Shown here: positions 24,474 through 33,871 of the stretch, piece after piece
How the letters are laid out: every line of letters begins with the position of its first letter
How positions within the stretch are numbered: position 1 is the stretch's first letter
NCBI GenBank assembly: GCA_023414875.1
Contig: JAEZMV010000010.1
Coordinates: 1-47,920, forward strand
Direction of reading: 5' to 3'
DNA from: Bacillota bacterium
GTDB lineage: Bacteria > Bacillota > Clostridia > Lachnospirales > Lachnospiraceae
DNA length: 47,920 nt
Translations under genes and position numbers: made by a program
The notes under the pieces: model-generated
Database searches by the model: none
What the model saw: the letters and a program-made list of their open reading frames with translations, nothing else
Told to the model about the DNA's origin: nothing

Positions 24474-25569
24474 CTTTCTCCCCCTCGTATACTGTTAATG
24501 GTGCAGAAACCGTAACTACTGTTCCCATACCTTTTTCTGATAGAATATTTAATGTACCTGACAATAAAGAGATTCTTTCTTTTATAATAGAAAGTCCAAA
24601 GCTTGAGGTATCTTCTTCTGTATTATTTTCTAAAGTATCCTTATTAAACCCTAACCCATTATCTTTAATTGAGACCGTAACTTTATGATCTTCATAATCG
24701 ATATTAATATGAATTAATGACGCATTCGCATGTTTAATTACATTATTACAAGCTTCCTGTATAATGCGAAATAAAGTTAATTTAATCACAGGTAAAATAC
24801 TCATTGTTTCTTCATTTGCAGTAACCTTAATCTGAATATTATTACTATCCATGATACGATTTGCATATCTTTGTATCGTTATGGTTAATCCAAGGTCGTC
24901 AAGTGTCATGGGTTTTAAGTTATATATTATACCTCTCATGTCATTAATAACCATCTTTAATGTATTTGACATTGCATTCAATTCCAATTTAGCTCGTATG
25001 GAATCAATATCAATCAACTTGACACATAGCTCAGATTTATGAACTAAGCTTGTTAGATTCTGAACAGTAGTATCATGTAAATCTCGGGCTATTCTTTGTC
25101 TCTCGATTTCTTGAGCTTCTAGTATACTTAAACCCTTATCACTTATCTTAGATTTATCATCTGTTTCGCTATCTGTATCTAAGATTTCTTTTTCTCTAAT
25201 ATGAGCATCTATATATTGAGCTGCTTCTTTTAATCCACTTATTTTTTCTACTAATTTGCTTTGCTCTTGTTTTAGAACATCGATCCGTTGTTTCAGACGA
25301 TCTATCATTGCTTCCAACTCTACAGTATTATAGGACTTACTATAAATTGGTGAAAATAAATCTAGATTGTGAACTTTAACTCTTTCTTTCTCACTTAATT
25401 CTAACACTTTCTCCTGAAGAAGATTTTCTTGTGATTTTAATTGAATTTTAACAGAATAGAGCTGTTCTTCAAAATCAATAGCTAAACTCTTTAATAAAAG
25501 GCTTGGCGATTTATTTTCTTGATTTGAGATATCCGTATTATTATTTTGATCCAAATTGTTGTCATACAT
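24466..25569 (-). CDS. DegS-like cytoplasmic sensor histidine kinase
   Basis: 367 residues, no membrane segment. Residues 30-130 are a long coiled coil, as in the cytoplasmic kinase DegS. The HisKA_3 phosphorylation site is His165 in ERQRIARDLHDTTVQNL. The ATPase domain shows RIIQEACNNVIKHA, KDNGLGF and FGLSIIKERI. I start at the ATG giving MYDNNLD because AAGGAG lies nearby; a longer reading adds 11 residues. It forms an overlapping pair with the response regulator. With no transmembrane sensor, the signal must be internal or delivered by a partner protein. Confidence 0.9.
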   Translation of the reverse strand: MYDNNLDQNNNTDISNQENKSPSLLLKSLAIDFEEQLYSVKIQLKSQENLLQEKVLELSEKERVKVHNLDLFSPIYSKSYNTVELEAMIDRLKQRIDVLKQEQSKLVEKISGLKEAAQYIDAHIREKEILDTDSETDDKSKISDKGLSILEAQEIERQRIARDLHDTTVQNLTSLVHKSELCVKLIDIDSIRAKLELNAMSNTLKMVINDMRGIIYNLKPMTLDDLGLTITIQRYANRIMDSNNIQIKVTANEETMSILPVIKLTLFRIIQEACNNVIKHANASLIHINIDYEDHKVTVSIKDNGLGFNKDTLENNTEEDTSSFGLSIIKERISLLSGTLNILSEKGMGTVVTVSAPLTVYEGEKDE

Positions 25570-25723
25570 AATATAGTCTCCTTTTCTATGTTCAGGCAAC
25601 AATAATGCATAATATCAAAGTACTAAAAATGCACTAAACTGGTATAAATCAGAAAATACTAATATTAATATAATATAACATAATATGATATTTTTAAAGC
25701 GTTTTTTAGGTAAGTAGGAAATA

Positions 25724-26230
25724 TTAATTAAATTTCACCGTTTTACTGCATAAAGATACAGCATCACCTGGGTGTATAATCATCTTAAATTGTGAAAATT
25801 CTTCTTTATTAGAACTTGATACTCTTTTAAATCCTATCTTTTGATAAAACTTCTCTAATATAGGATCTATATTAACTACTACCTCGTTGATACCGCCAGT
25901 AAATGCTTTGTTAAGTAACATACGAACTGTGAAATCACCATATTTCTTACCCCTAAACTCCTTTAACACTGCTATATGGCCTATTTCACAGCTTATCCCA
26001 TCATATACAATTCTTCCGGTGGCAACTGCTTTTTTCTCCTCTGACAGTTCCCCGGATAAAGTTTTTCGATTATCCTCTTCGTACACTATAACATGCATCG
26101 CATGTTCATCGAGTCCATCAAACTCGTTTTCTTCAGAAACACCAAATTCTTTTACTAAAACCTCTCTTCTGATACGAAAAACCTCTGCCAGATCATCTCC
26201 ATAAGATAATATCTTACCCTGTATCATCAT
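25724..26230 (-). CDS. GNAT family N-acetyltransferase
   Basis: 168 residues, one GNAT fold. The acetyl-CoA pyrophosphate loop is visible as RGKKYGDFTVRMLLNKA after HIAVLKEF, and the C-terminal part has NIDPILEKFYQKIGFKRV, the usual Tyr-containing end of the domain. Substrate unknown (small amine or protein). The start is uncertain by two to three codons: GTG at 26236 or ATG at 26230 or 26227; AGAGGG is best spaced for 26230. It has its own promoter candidate at 26251-26280, so it is probably not part of the rsmG operon. Confidence 0.8.
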   Translation of the reverse strand: MMIQGKILSYGDDLAEVFRIRREVLVKEFGVSEENEFDGLDEHAMHVIVYEEDNRKTLSGELSEEKKAVATGRIVYDGISCEIGHIAVLKEFRGKKYGDFTVRMLLNKAFTGGINEVVVNIDPILEKFYQKIGFKRVSSSNKEEFSQFKMIIHPGDAVSLCSKTVKFN

Positions 26231-26250
26231 AATCACTCAACCCTCTCATT

Positions 26251-26280
26251 TTTATAATGGTTCCAGGATTGGAGTGTCAA
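26251..26280 (-). promoter_or_regulatory. Promoter of the GNAT gene, inside an inverted repeat
   Basis: On the minus strand TTGACA (26275-26280) is followed after 17-18 bases by TTATAA/TATAAA. The -35 lies in one arm of the inverted repeat GAGTGTCAA (26272-26280) and TTGACACTC (26296-26304). That repeat may also act at the end of the rsmG transcript. Confidence 0.55.
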
Positions 26281-26311
26281 AAGGTCACCTAATTGTTGAC
26301 ACTCTAACCCT

Positions 26312-27040
26312 TTATAATGGTTCTTTGGATGGCTTTCCTGCTGTTCTTGGATAATTTTTAGGTGTAAGAAAACACTTCCGGATGACTACGAGACTTCTTT
26401 CAATTTCGGTACCCGGTAACTGAAACTCTTCTACTTTCTCGACCTTCGCTCCAAGAATTTTCAATGCATTTACTGATTGATCCAACTCCACCTGTACATT
26501 TCCTGATTTATAGGGAATAAATAACCCGTCCTTTTTTACATAGGGAAGACAATACTCGGATAGTGAGGATAGCTTGGCTACAGCTCGGGAGACACATACA
26601 TCAAAGCTCTCCCGGTACATTCTATCTTTTCCGTAATCTTCCGCTCTACCATGAAGTGTTACTACATTCTTTAAACCTAATTTTGATATGACTTCATTTA
26701 AAAATACCAATCTTTTATTCAGGGAATCTAATAATACAATTTCAATTTCTGGGAAAACTATTTTTAAAGGAATACCAGGAAAACCTGCACCCGTTCCCAT
26801 ATCTAATATTTTATCTTTATGTGGTCTATAAACCTTAACTAATGATAAGCTGTCAATAAAATGTTTGTTAACAACCTCTCTGAATTCGGTAATAGCAGTT
26901 AAATTCATAACAGTATTCCATTCGGTAAGCAACTCATAATAATCTATAAACTGCTGTAGCTGAAGGTTTGTCAGCTCCATACCCAAGTCTGACATTCCAC
27001 CCTTCAATAGTTCGATTTCAGAATATTGGTTAAATAACAT
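26312..27040 (-). CDS. rsmG: 16S rRNA (guanine-527 N7)-methyltransferase
   Basis: 242 residues. Methylates G527 of 16S rRNA with SAM. SAM-binding motif ILDMGTGAGFPGIPLKI at about residues 72-88, and the family segment VCVSRAVAKLSSLSEY. The start follows the mnmG stop by three bases, with AAAGGGG as ribosome-binding site inside the end of mnmG, so translation is probably coupled. Loss of this enzyme gives low-level streptomycin resistance in other bacteria. Confidence 0.95.
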   Translation of the reverse strand: MLFNQYSEIELLKGGMSDLGMELTNLQLQQFIDYYELLTEWNTVMNLTAITEFREVVNKHFIDSLSLVKVYRPHKDKILDMGTGAGFPGIPLKIVFPEIEIVLLDSLNKRLVFLNEVISKLGLKNVVTLHGRAEDYGKDRMYRESFDVCVSRAVAKLSSLSEYCLPYVKKDGLFIPYKSGNVQVELDQSVNALKILGAKVEKVEEFQLPGTEIERSLVVIRKCFLTPKNYPRTAGKPSKEPL

Positions 27041-27043
27041 AGA

Positions 27044-28942
27044 CTAACCCCTTTCATTATTTTTTTCCGCGTTAATCTGAGTAAGATAAACTAGTAATAC
27101 AGAGATATCTGCCGGTGATACTCCAGAGATTCGGGATGCTTGTCCGATAGAAATAGGTCTGAATTTATTTAGCTTTTGTCTAGCTTCAATTCTTAAGCTT
27201 GGAACATTCATGTAGTCAATATCTTCCGGTATTCGTCTGTTTTCTAATTTACGGAATTGCTCAATTTGTCTTAACTGTCTTGTTATATAACCATCATATT
27301 TAATATTAATATTAACCTGTTCAATTACATCCTCAGGAAGCACCTTTCGTTCCTTATCAATTGGTTCGAGAAGCTCATAACTAAGCTCTGGCCTGCGTAT
27401 CAGTTCTGCCAATGTAGCAGCTGTTCCTAGAGCAGAACTATCATATTTTGCCAACAGCTCCTGTACTTCTTTGTTTGCACCAACGTTTGTTGTCTCCAGT
27501 CGATGTATTTCCTTTTTTATCCTATCTTCCTTTTCAATAAGCTTATGATATCTCTCTTCGTCAATTAAACCTACTTCATACCCCTTCTTTGTTAAACGGA
27601 TATCTGCATTATCCTGTCTAAGCAGAAGACGATATTCTGCCCTTGAAGTCATCATCCGGTAAGGTTCATGTGTTTCTTTCGTTACCAAATCGTCTATAAG
27701 TACTCCGATATAAGCCTCCGATCGGTCGATAATCAGAGGCTCTTTGCCTAACAATTTTAAGGCTGCATTAATACCTGCAACCAGACCCTGGGCTGCTGCT
27801 TCCTCATAACCCGAACTACCATTAAATTGACCTCCTGCAAACAAACCATCAACTTTTTTGAATTCCAAGGAAGGTTTAAGCTGCATCGGATTAATACAAT
27901 CGTATTCAATTGCATAAGCATTTCGTACAATATTAGCATTTTCCAAACCTGGCACAGAGCGATACATTTGATATTGCACATCCTCCGGTAGAGAACTTGA
28001 CATACCCGCGATATACATCTCATTTGTATAGCTTCCTTCAGGCTCAATAAATACCTGATGCCTGTCCTTATCAGCGAATCTTACCACCTTATCTTCTATG
28101 GAAGGACAATATCTCGGCCCCGTTCCCTTGATATCGCCGGAATAAAGAGGAGATCGATCAATATTTGCCTTTATTATCTCATGGGTTTTTTCAGTTGTAT
28201 AGGTAAGCCAGCAAGATACTTGCTCTCTATTTAAATCCTCCGGTTTTGTTGTAAAAGAAAACGGAACTACCTTATCATCTCCTAATTGCTCTTCCATTTT
28301 AGAAAAATCGATAGATCTTCTATCAATTCTTGCCGGGGTTCCGGTTTTAAATCGGTAAATTTCTATACCCAATGCCATTAATGAATCGGTTAAATGGGTT
28401 GCAGCCTGTAAGCCGTTTGGCCCGGTTTTATTTACTACTTCACCATAGATACATCTTGCATTCAAATATGTTCCCGTACATAATATAACTGCCTTACAAG
28501 GATAGATTGCCCCGGAATAAGTTTTCACACCTGTTATTTTATTATCTTCTGTTAATATCTCAGTTACTTCTGCCTGCTTTAATGTCAGATTTGGTGTATT
28601 CTCTAATATATTTCTCATTCTTTTAGAATACTCTTGCTTGTCGGCCTGAGCACGTAAGGAATGAACAGCAGGTCCTTTTGATATATTTAACATCTTAGAT
28701 TGGATGTAGGTTCTATCAATATTTTTACCCATTTCTCCACCCAAAGCATCTATTTCTCTAACTAAATGGCCCTTTGAAGTTCCACCTATATTGGGATTAC
28801 AGGGCATCATAGCGATACTGTCCATACTAACAGTAAATAGCAATGTATTCATAGAGAGTCTTGCTGAAGCTAAGGCTGCTTCACAACCGGCATGACCTGC
28901 ACCTACGACAATCACATCATAGCCTTCATAAACATATGACAT
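27044..28942 (-). CDS. mnmG: tRNA uridine-34 cmnm5 modification enzyme, FAD-binding subunit
   Basis: 632 residues, normal length. With MnmE it adds the carboxymethylaminomethyl group to wobble U34. N-terminal FAD-binding GAGHAGCEAALASARL; family signatures GPRYCPSIEDK and GSSGYEEAAAQGLVAG are present; the C-terminal helical domain binds MnmE. I start at the ATG giving MSYVYEGYD because GGAGG lies six bases upstream; a longer reading adds 16 unlikely residues. It follows mnmE by about 140 bases on the same strand. Confidence 0.97.
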   Translation of the reverse strand: MSYVYEGYDVIVVGAGHAGCEAALASARLSMNTLLFTVSMDSIAMMPCNPNIGGTSKGHLVREIDALGGEMGKNIDRTYIQSKMLNISKGPAVHSLRAQADKQEYSKRMRNILENTPNLTLKQAEVTEILTEDNKITGVKTYSGAIYPCKAVILCTGTYLNARCIYGEVVNKTGPNGLQAATHLTDSLMALGIEIYRFKTGTPARIDRRSIDFSKMEEQLGDDKVVPFSFTTKPEDLNREQVSCWLTYTTEKTHEIIKANIDRSPLYSGDIKGTGPRYCPSIEDKVVRFADKDRHQVFIEPEGSYTNEMYIAGMSSSLPEDVQYQMYRSVPGLENANIVRNAYAIEYDCINPMQLKPSLEFKKVDGLFAGGQFNGSSGYEEAAAQGLVAGINAALKLLGKEPLIIDRSEAYIGVLIDDLVTKETHEPYRMMTSRAEYRLLLRQDNADIRLTKKGYEVGLIDEERYHKLIEKEDRIKKEIHRLETTNVGANKEVQELLAKYDSSALGTAATLAELIRRPELSYELLEPIDKERKVLPEDVIEQVNINIKYDGYITRQLRQIEQFRKLENRRIPEDIDYMNVPSLRIEARQKLNKFRPISIGQASRISGVSPADISVLLVYLTQINAEKNNERG

Positions 28943-29082
28943 ACTCTTCCTCCGTTCTAAACCGCCTATCAGCGGACAATATCTATTCATGCTTACTCCT
29001 TGGATGAGTTTTATATCTCAGCAAGTGAGAACCTTGTGCAAAACTTCACAGTTCTTCCCTAGAATTTTATACTTTAAAAACT

Positions 29083-30459
29083 CTATTTTCCCATACAGAA
29101 TTCCTTAAATATCATGTTTACCAGGTCTTCCTCAACATTTTCACCTATGATTTTCCCCAGAGTCACATATGCACTCATTAAATCAATGGAATAAAAATCT
29201 TCGGGTAAACCTGAATCTATACTTTGCTTTACTAATTTTAAGCTTTCTAATGCACTGACAAATGCTTCTCTATGTCTTTCGTTGGTTATATAAATATCTT
29301 CGTTGAAAGATAATTCACCGCCAAAAAACATATCTTTAATAGTTTTTTCAAATTCATCCAGCCCTGTATTTTCTTTCACTGAAACACTGATAACCGGTTG
29401 ATTTGAAATAGTATTTATATCCTCTATCGTTATTTTTGATTCTAAATCAGACTTGTTAAGTAGTAAAATTGCTTTTTTATCTTGAATCAACTTTAATATT
29501 GTTATATCATTTTCATCCATAACGGTTGAAGAGTCCAAAACAAATACAATTAAATCCGCATCTGCAGCAATACGAAGAGCCTTATCTACACCTATTTTTT
29601 CAATAATATCATCTGTATTACGAATACCAGCCGTATCAATTACATTAAGTATAATACCGTTTAAATTGATAGTCTCCTCCAAGGTATCTCTTGTTGTTCC
29701 CGCTATATCTGTAACTATAGCTCTTTCCTCTCCAACTAATGAATTAAGAAGACTTGATTTCCCGGCATTCGGTTTTCCTATAATAACTGTCCTTATTCCC
29801 TCTTTCATTATTTTACCATTTCTTGATTCTTTAATCAAACGATCGATGAAACGGCATTCCTGATCTATATGTTTTTCAAGCTCGTCCTGGAATCCTTCTA
29901 AGCTAATATGTTCAGGATCGTCAAGTGCAGCTTCAATAAATGCGATATCTCGTAAAATATTTTCTCTTAGTTCTTTTATTAAAAAAAGAACTTTTCCTTG
30001 TAGCTGGTTCAACGAGTTCTTTAAGGATACTTCATTTTTTGCATGAATTATATCACAGATAGCTTCAGCCTGAGATAAATCAATTCTTCCATTTAAGAAT
30101 GCTCTCTTTGTAAACTCACCGGGTTCAGCTATTCTTGCGCCGTATTTAATCACAGTTTCTAACATCTTCCTTGTTACAACAATTCCGCCATGACAATCAA
30201 TCTCTACTGTATCCTCTCTTGTATAGGTGGCGGGTGCTTTCATAATTGAAACCATCACTTCATCGATTATCATTTCTTCATCAATAATAAAACCATAATG
30301 AATGGTATGGCTTTTTTCCTTTGACAATACTTTATTTCCTGATTTCGATTTATAGATTCTATCAATTATATTAAATGCATCCTTACCGCTGATACGAATC
30401 TTGCTTATTCCTGCATTACTTAAGCCGGTTGCTATTGCCGTTATGGTATCTGTCTGCAT
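29083..30459 (-). CDS. mnmE: tRNA modification GTPase
   Basis: 458 residues. GTPase partner of MnmG in U34 modification. N-terminal tetrahydrofolate-binding domain, then a G domain with GKPNAGKSSL (G1), DIAGTTRDT (G2/G3 region), DTAGIR and LNKSDL (G4), and the C-terminal catalytic Cys in FCMGK (CIGK in most relatives). I start at the third codon of the longest reading, where GGAGG has correct spacing. Two terminators lie between jag and this gene, so it is probably transcribed separately. Confidence 0.96.
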   Translation of the reverse strand: MQTDTITAIATGLSNAGISKIRISGKDAFNIIDRIYKSKSGNKVLSKEKSHTIHYGFIIDEEMIIDEVMVSIMKAPATYTREDTVEIDCHGGIVVTRKMLETVIKYGARIAEPGEFTKRAFLNGRIDLSQAEAICDIIHAKNEVSLKNSLNQLQGKVLFLIKELRENILRDIAFIEAALDDPEHISLEGFQDELEKHIDQECRFIDRLIKESRNGKIMKEGIRTVIIGKPNAGKSSLLNSLVGEERAIVTDIAGTTRDTLEETINLNGIILNVIDTAGIRNTDDIIEKIGVDKALRIAADADLIVFVLDSSTVMDENDITILKLIQDKKAILLLNKSDLESKITIEDINTISNQPVISVSVKENTGLDEFEKTIKDMFFGGELSFNEDIYITNERHREAFVSALESLKLVKQSIDSGLPEDFYSIDLMSAYVTLGKIIGENVEEDLVNMIFKEFCMGK

Positions 30460-30560
30460 AATCATCCCTCCATCCTACAAAATACTATTATATTTTTTAT
30501 AAAATTTCAATATGAATTCATATCCTCAATTATATTTAATAATTAAGATAAGAATGATAA

Positions 30561-30587
30561 AAACAAAAAGTCTGCATTGGCAGACTT
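30561..30587 (-). terminator. Second terminator between jag and mnmE
   Basis: AAGTCTGC and GCAGACTT (30568-30575, 30580-30587) form an 8-bp stem with loop ATTG; on the minus strand TTTTTGTTTTT follows. Confidence 0.85.
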
Positions 30588-30644
30588 AATTGTGGTCAAT
30601 AATTTGACTAATAAATCTAATAGGACTCAATTTTCTATAAGATT

Positions 30645-30682
30645 AAAAGGTGTCTTAAAGTATGCTCTACTTTTAAGACACC
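30645..30682 (-). terminator. First terminator after jag
   Basis: GGTGTCTTAAAAGT pairs with ACTTTAAGACACC around a short loop, followed by TTTT on the minus strand; it lies about 26 bases after the jag stop. Confidence 0.85.
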
Positions 30683-30707
30683 CCTTTTTCAACATACATA
30701 CAATACT

Positions 30708-31544
30708 TTAAACAGTCTCCACCGGTTGTTCCTTCTTTTCTTTGCTTTCTTTATATTTTTCATAATCCTTTTTATAATCTGTGCTGTAATTCTTATTATA
30801 TTTACTGCTGTTATTATAAGGCTTATGGAAGTTCTTTTGTCCGTCCCTATTTCCATCCTTACTATATTCCCTATGATAACCGTTTGTTGGTTTATTGTTC
30901 GAATACCTAGAATCTCTTAAGGTTTTCTTGATATTAATTACTACTTTACGATATGGCTCTTCACCTTCGGAGTATGTCTCAACATATTTATCATTTTGTA
31001 ATGCTGAGTGAATGATTCTTCTTTCATAAGGATTCATTGGCTCTAAGGAAACCGGCTTTCTTGTCCTCTTAACCTTAAATGCTATATTCTTCGCTAAGTT
31101 TTCAAGAGTTTCTTTTCTTCTGGCTCTATAGTTCTCTGTATCCAATTTTACTTTTATATAGTTCTCACTGTTCTTATTTACTACAAGGCTTACCAGGTAT
31201 TGAAGAGAATCTAAAGTTTGTCCTCTTTTACCGATAAGAACTCCCATCTCGTCTCCATCAATGTTAATTTCAACAGTAGCATTTTCCTCATCATAAATAA
31301 CTTCAGCAGTTGCATTAATACCCATAGCCTTGAATACATCGTCAAGGAATTTCTTAGTGGTATTTTTTGTGCTCGCCTTTATTCTAACTTTAATTTTTGC
31401 CGGTTTACCAAACATCCCTAGAAAACCGCTAGTTTCTTTTTCTATTACTTCATATTCAATATTATCTATTGTAGTACCAAGCTCAAGCATAGCATTTGTC
31501 AACGCTTCATCAACTGTTTTGGCAGTTATTTCTTTCCAATCCAT
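30708..31544 (-). CDS. jag: RNA-binding protein KhpB (Jag, SpoIIIJ-associated)
   Basis: 278 residues. Jag-N domain (about 1-52) with SGFLGMFGKPAKIKVRI; a KH domain with the GxxG loop GVLIGKRGQTLDSLQYLVS; and an R3H domain with the RRIIHSAL element. The last 65 residues form a low-complexity tail very rich in Tyr, Lys and Asn that most relatives lack. KhpB binds RNA with KhpA and influences cell division and shape in other Firmicutes. It starts two bases after the yidC stop. The tail looks disordered and may add RNA affinity; that is inference. Confidence 0.93.
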   Translation of the reverse strand: MDWKEITAKTVDEALTNAMLELGTTIDNIEYEVIEKETSGFLGMFGKPAKIKVRIKASTKNTTKKFLDDVFKAMGINATAEVIYDEENATVEINIDGDEMGVLIGKRGQTLDSLQYLVSLVVNKNSENYIKVKLDTENYRARRKETLENLAKNIAFKVKRTRKPVSLEPMNPYERRIIHSALQNDKYVETYSEGEEPYRKVVINIKKTLRDSRYSNNKPTNGYHREYSKDGNRDGQKNFHKPYNNSSKYNKNYSTDYKKDYEKYKESKEKKEQPVETV

Positions 31545-31546
31545 TG

Positions 31547-32785
31547 CTATTTATCCCCCTTATCACTTCTGTTTTTGAGAAGATTTGCTATTTCAGAGAT
31601 ACTTTTTGCTCCAGATGAGTTCTGACTTGTTACATGATTCTTTACTGCCGGCTCTTCTGTTACCTCCTGCTTTTCATCTGTATCATTTTTTACGCTACTT
31701 TCAATGGATCTTGTCTGTTTCTTAGCTAAATCCTGAACAGAATATCCCTTTGATTCTAATAACTTATTTCTCTTTGTAGCTTTTGCCAGACTCTTTTCAA
31801 TTAACTCATCTACATTAACTTTATCTAAATATTTGTTTACAAAGTATTGCTGAACAATCGCATACAAGCTGGTTGCAATCCAATATAAACCGATACCGAT
31901 CGGAAACGTAATACAGAAGAATAAAGACATAAGCGGCATGATATAATTCATGGAATTCATAGCAGAAGCAGCTGGATTATCCTTATTGGCATCCTTAGTC
32001 TTTACCTGCATCTGTTTACCCTGAATAAACTGCAATCCTCCAGCGATAATTGGTATTAGAATAGCAGGGAATTTAAGTCCAGGATTGTTAGCAATATTTA
32101 AACCAAAAAAGCTGTTAACATTCTGTATATCTTTTACGGTATGAGCAACTGTACTGCTATTTACCGCTGCATCCTGAATACTGGCAAAACTAGTTGTAAA
32201 CAGCTCCCAATTTTTACTGTTAAATTTGGACAAAACATCAATAATGGAATTAATGGTAGGAAACTCATAATTAGCACCACGAACCGTTCCTGCTACTGTT
32301 TTCAGAGTTTCTTTGTAGCCTTCAACTGAAGTAATCTGGTTAGCAATCGGTTCATACATATCCCTTACCTGGTCTACATAAGCAGGAATATTATTAATTA
32401 CCTGATACAGCGCAAACATAATAGGCAAGGTTATCAAAAGAGGCAAGCATCCTGAGGTCGGGTTTGCACCATATTTTTGATATACAGCCTGTGTTTCTGC
32501 CTGTTGTTTTTTTAAAGAAGCTTCATCTTTCTTACCTTTATACTTTGCCTGAATCTTTTGTAGCTCTGGATTCATTCTGGATGAAAGCTTCGTAAATTTC
32601 TGTTGTTTAATTGTTAATGGAAGCATTAAACTTCTTGTAATAAATGTAAATACAAAAATAGTTAATGCAATATTCTGTATACCGAACAAATGAAAAAATT
32701 CATATATTGCATTCATAATCATGCCTAATAAGCTAGCAATCGGGCCCAAAAATCCCGTACCTTTAGTTAAAAATGTAACCACCAA
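31547..32785 (-). CDS. yidC: Membrane protein insertase YidC (SpoIIIJ/Oxa1 type)
   Basis: 412 residues with five membrane helices, no lipoprotein signal. The hydrophilic groove segment includes TRSLMLPLTIKQQKFTKLSSRMNPELQKIQAKYK, followed by a cytoplasmic loop of KKQQAE type. A 100-residue extracellular loop and a charged cytoplasmic C-terminal tail are visible. The start codon is TTG at 32785: AAGGAGG lies eight bases before it, and no ATG is better placed; a GTG one codon later is possible. It works with SecYEG or alone to insert membrane proteins. Confidence 0.93.
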   Translation of the reverse strand: MVVTFLTKGTGFLGPIASLLGMIMNAIYEFFHLFGIQNIALTIFVFTFITRSLMLPLTIKQQKFTKLSSRMNPELQKIQAKYKGKKDEASLKKQQAETQAVYQKYGANPTSGCLPLLITLPIMFALYQVINNIPAYVDQVRDMYEPIANQITSVEGYKETLKTVAGTVRGANYEFPTINSIIDVLSKFNSKNWELFTTSFASIQDAAVNSSTVAHTVKDIQNVNSFFGLNIANNPGLKFPAILIPIIAGGLQFIQGKQMQVKTKDANKDNPAASAMNSMNYIMPLMSLFFCITFPIGIGLYWIATSLYAIVQQYFVNKYLDKVNVDELIEKSLAKATKRNKLLESKGYSVQDLAKKQTRSIESSVKNDTDEKQEVTEEPAVKNHVTSQNSSGAKSISEIANLLKNRSDKGDK

Positions 32786-32861
32786 TTATTTTTCCTCCTT
32801 AGAGCTGTTGTCCAAATTATATTTTGAATCTACAATCTTTCAAATACATACTTGAGAGATT

Positions 32862-33080
32862 TTAAGGAACCGGATCGTATCCTCCCTTATGAAAGGGATG
32901 ACATCTCAATACTCGTCTAACAGCTAAATATGTTCCCTTGATAGCTCCATACTTTTCCAATGCTTCAATTGCATATAAAGAGCAAGTAGGTGTATAGATA
33001 CAGCTTGATGTTCTCTTAAGAGGTGATATATATTTTCGATAAATTTTTATCATAAATATAAATGTTTTCTTTATAATCAC
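32862..33080 (-). CDS. yidD: Membrane protein insertion efficiency factor YidD
   Basis: 72 residues. N-terminal amphipathic helix FIFMIKIYRKYISPLK, then the family's cysteines in SSCIYTPTCSLYAIEALEKYG and C-terminal RRVLRCHPFHKGGYDPVP. Starts with GTG at 33080, with AGGGG seven bases upstream; an internal ATG would give a product nine residues shorter. It lies between rnpA and yidC as in most bacteria. Confidence 0.95.
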   Translation of the reverse strand: MIIKKTFIFMIKIYRKYISPLKRTSSCIYTPTCSLYAIEALEKYGAIKGTYLAVRRVLRCHPFHKGGYDPVP

Positions 33081-33115
33081 TTCTATACCCCTACAATTTA
33101 ATTCTCTCTATCTGT

Positions 33116-33466
33116 TTAGATGTTATTTATATCTTTTCCAATTTTATGGAGCTTTATCAAGTGTAACATTGCACTTTCAATATCACTGTAGTCTTTCCCT
33201 TTGGCACTTACTCTTGCCACAACGATAATGTCTAATCCGTTTAACACGCTATCCTCTGCTAATCGATAGCTTTCTCTGACCAATCTGGTTATTCTGTGTC
33301 TCACAACACTATTTCCAACTTTTTTACTTACCGATATTCCAATTCGGTTATGATTGGTCTTATTCCTTTTTACATACATGATTAAATATTTATTCGCAAA
33401 TGATTTTCCGGTACTATATATTTCTTTAAAATCTTGATTTTTTTTTAATGATTCTGATTGTTTCAT
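33116..33466 (-). CDS. rnpA: Ribonuclease P protein component
   Basis: 116 residues. Helps the RNase P ribozyme process tRNA 5' ends. The RNR region reads RIGISVSKKVGNSVVRHRITRLVRESYR at about 42-69, and the protein is strongly basic. It follows rpmH by about 125 bases in the same operon. Confidence 0.95.
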   Translation of the reverse strand: MKQSESLKKNQDFKEIYSTGKSFANKYLIMYVKRNKTNHNRIGISVSKKVGNSVVRHRITRLVRESYRLAEDSVLNGLDIIVVARVSAKGKDYSDIESAMLHLIKLHKIGKDINNI

Positions 33467-33590
33467 TTTTTGATTAGCCTTTTCTTTTACAAATAGAATG
33501 AACTACTACCTAGTTCATGATATCTGAATTAAACCTTTATTATACAGCTTTTATAGTTAATGATAGAAGAAAAGGTCACATAATTGCGAC

Positions 33591-33725
33591 CTATGCAGAT
33601 AATTGCTTTCTTCCTTTTGCTCTTCTAGCAGATAATACTTTTCTGCCGGATGCTGTAGCCATTCTTGCTCTAAATCCATGTACCTTAGAGTGAGATCTCT
33701 TTTTCGGTTGGAATGTCATTTTCAT
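33591..33725 (-). CDS. rpmH: 50S ribosomal protein L34
   Basis: 44 residues: begins MKMTFQPKKRSHSKVHGFR, contains ATASGRKVLSARRAKGRKQLSA in two parts and ends with TAG. This is the full length and typical sequence of L34. AAGGAGG lies nine bases before the ATG. First gene of the rpmH-rnpA-yidD-yidC-jag operon, transcribed away from oriC from the promoter at 33810-33838. Confidence 0.98.
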   Translation of the reverse strand: MKMTFQPKKRSHSKVHGFRARMATASGRKVLSARRAKGRKQLSA

Positions 33726-33809
33726 TACTCTGCACCTCCTTTAACACTACCGTGCAATCTGATAAGCGAAATTTATCTATTGTACTAGATATTTTGGAAT
33801 ATCACGTCT

Positions 33810-33838
33810 ATTATATGCGCTATACCCCTTTACGTCAA
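33810..33838 (-). promoter_or_regulatory. Promoter of the rpmH operon
   Basis: On the minus strand: TTGACG (33833-33838), a 17-base spacer, TATAAT (33810-33815), about 85 bases upstream of rpmH. Confidence 0.85.
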
Positions 33839-33871
33839 GTAAATATTTTGATTTTGGGGCTTAGTAGACTA

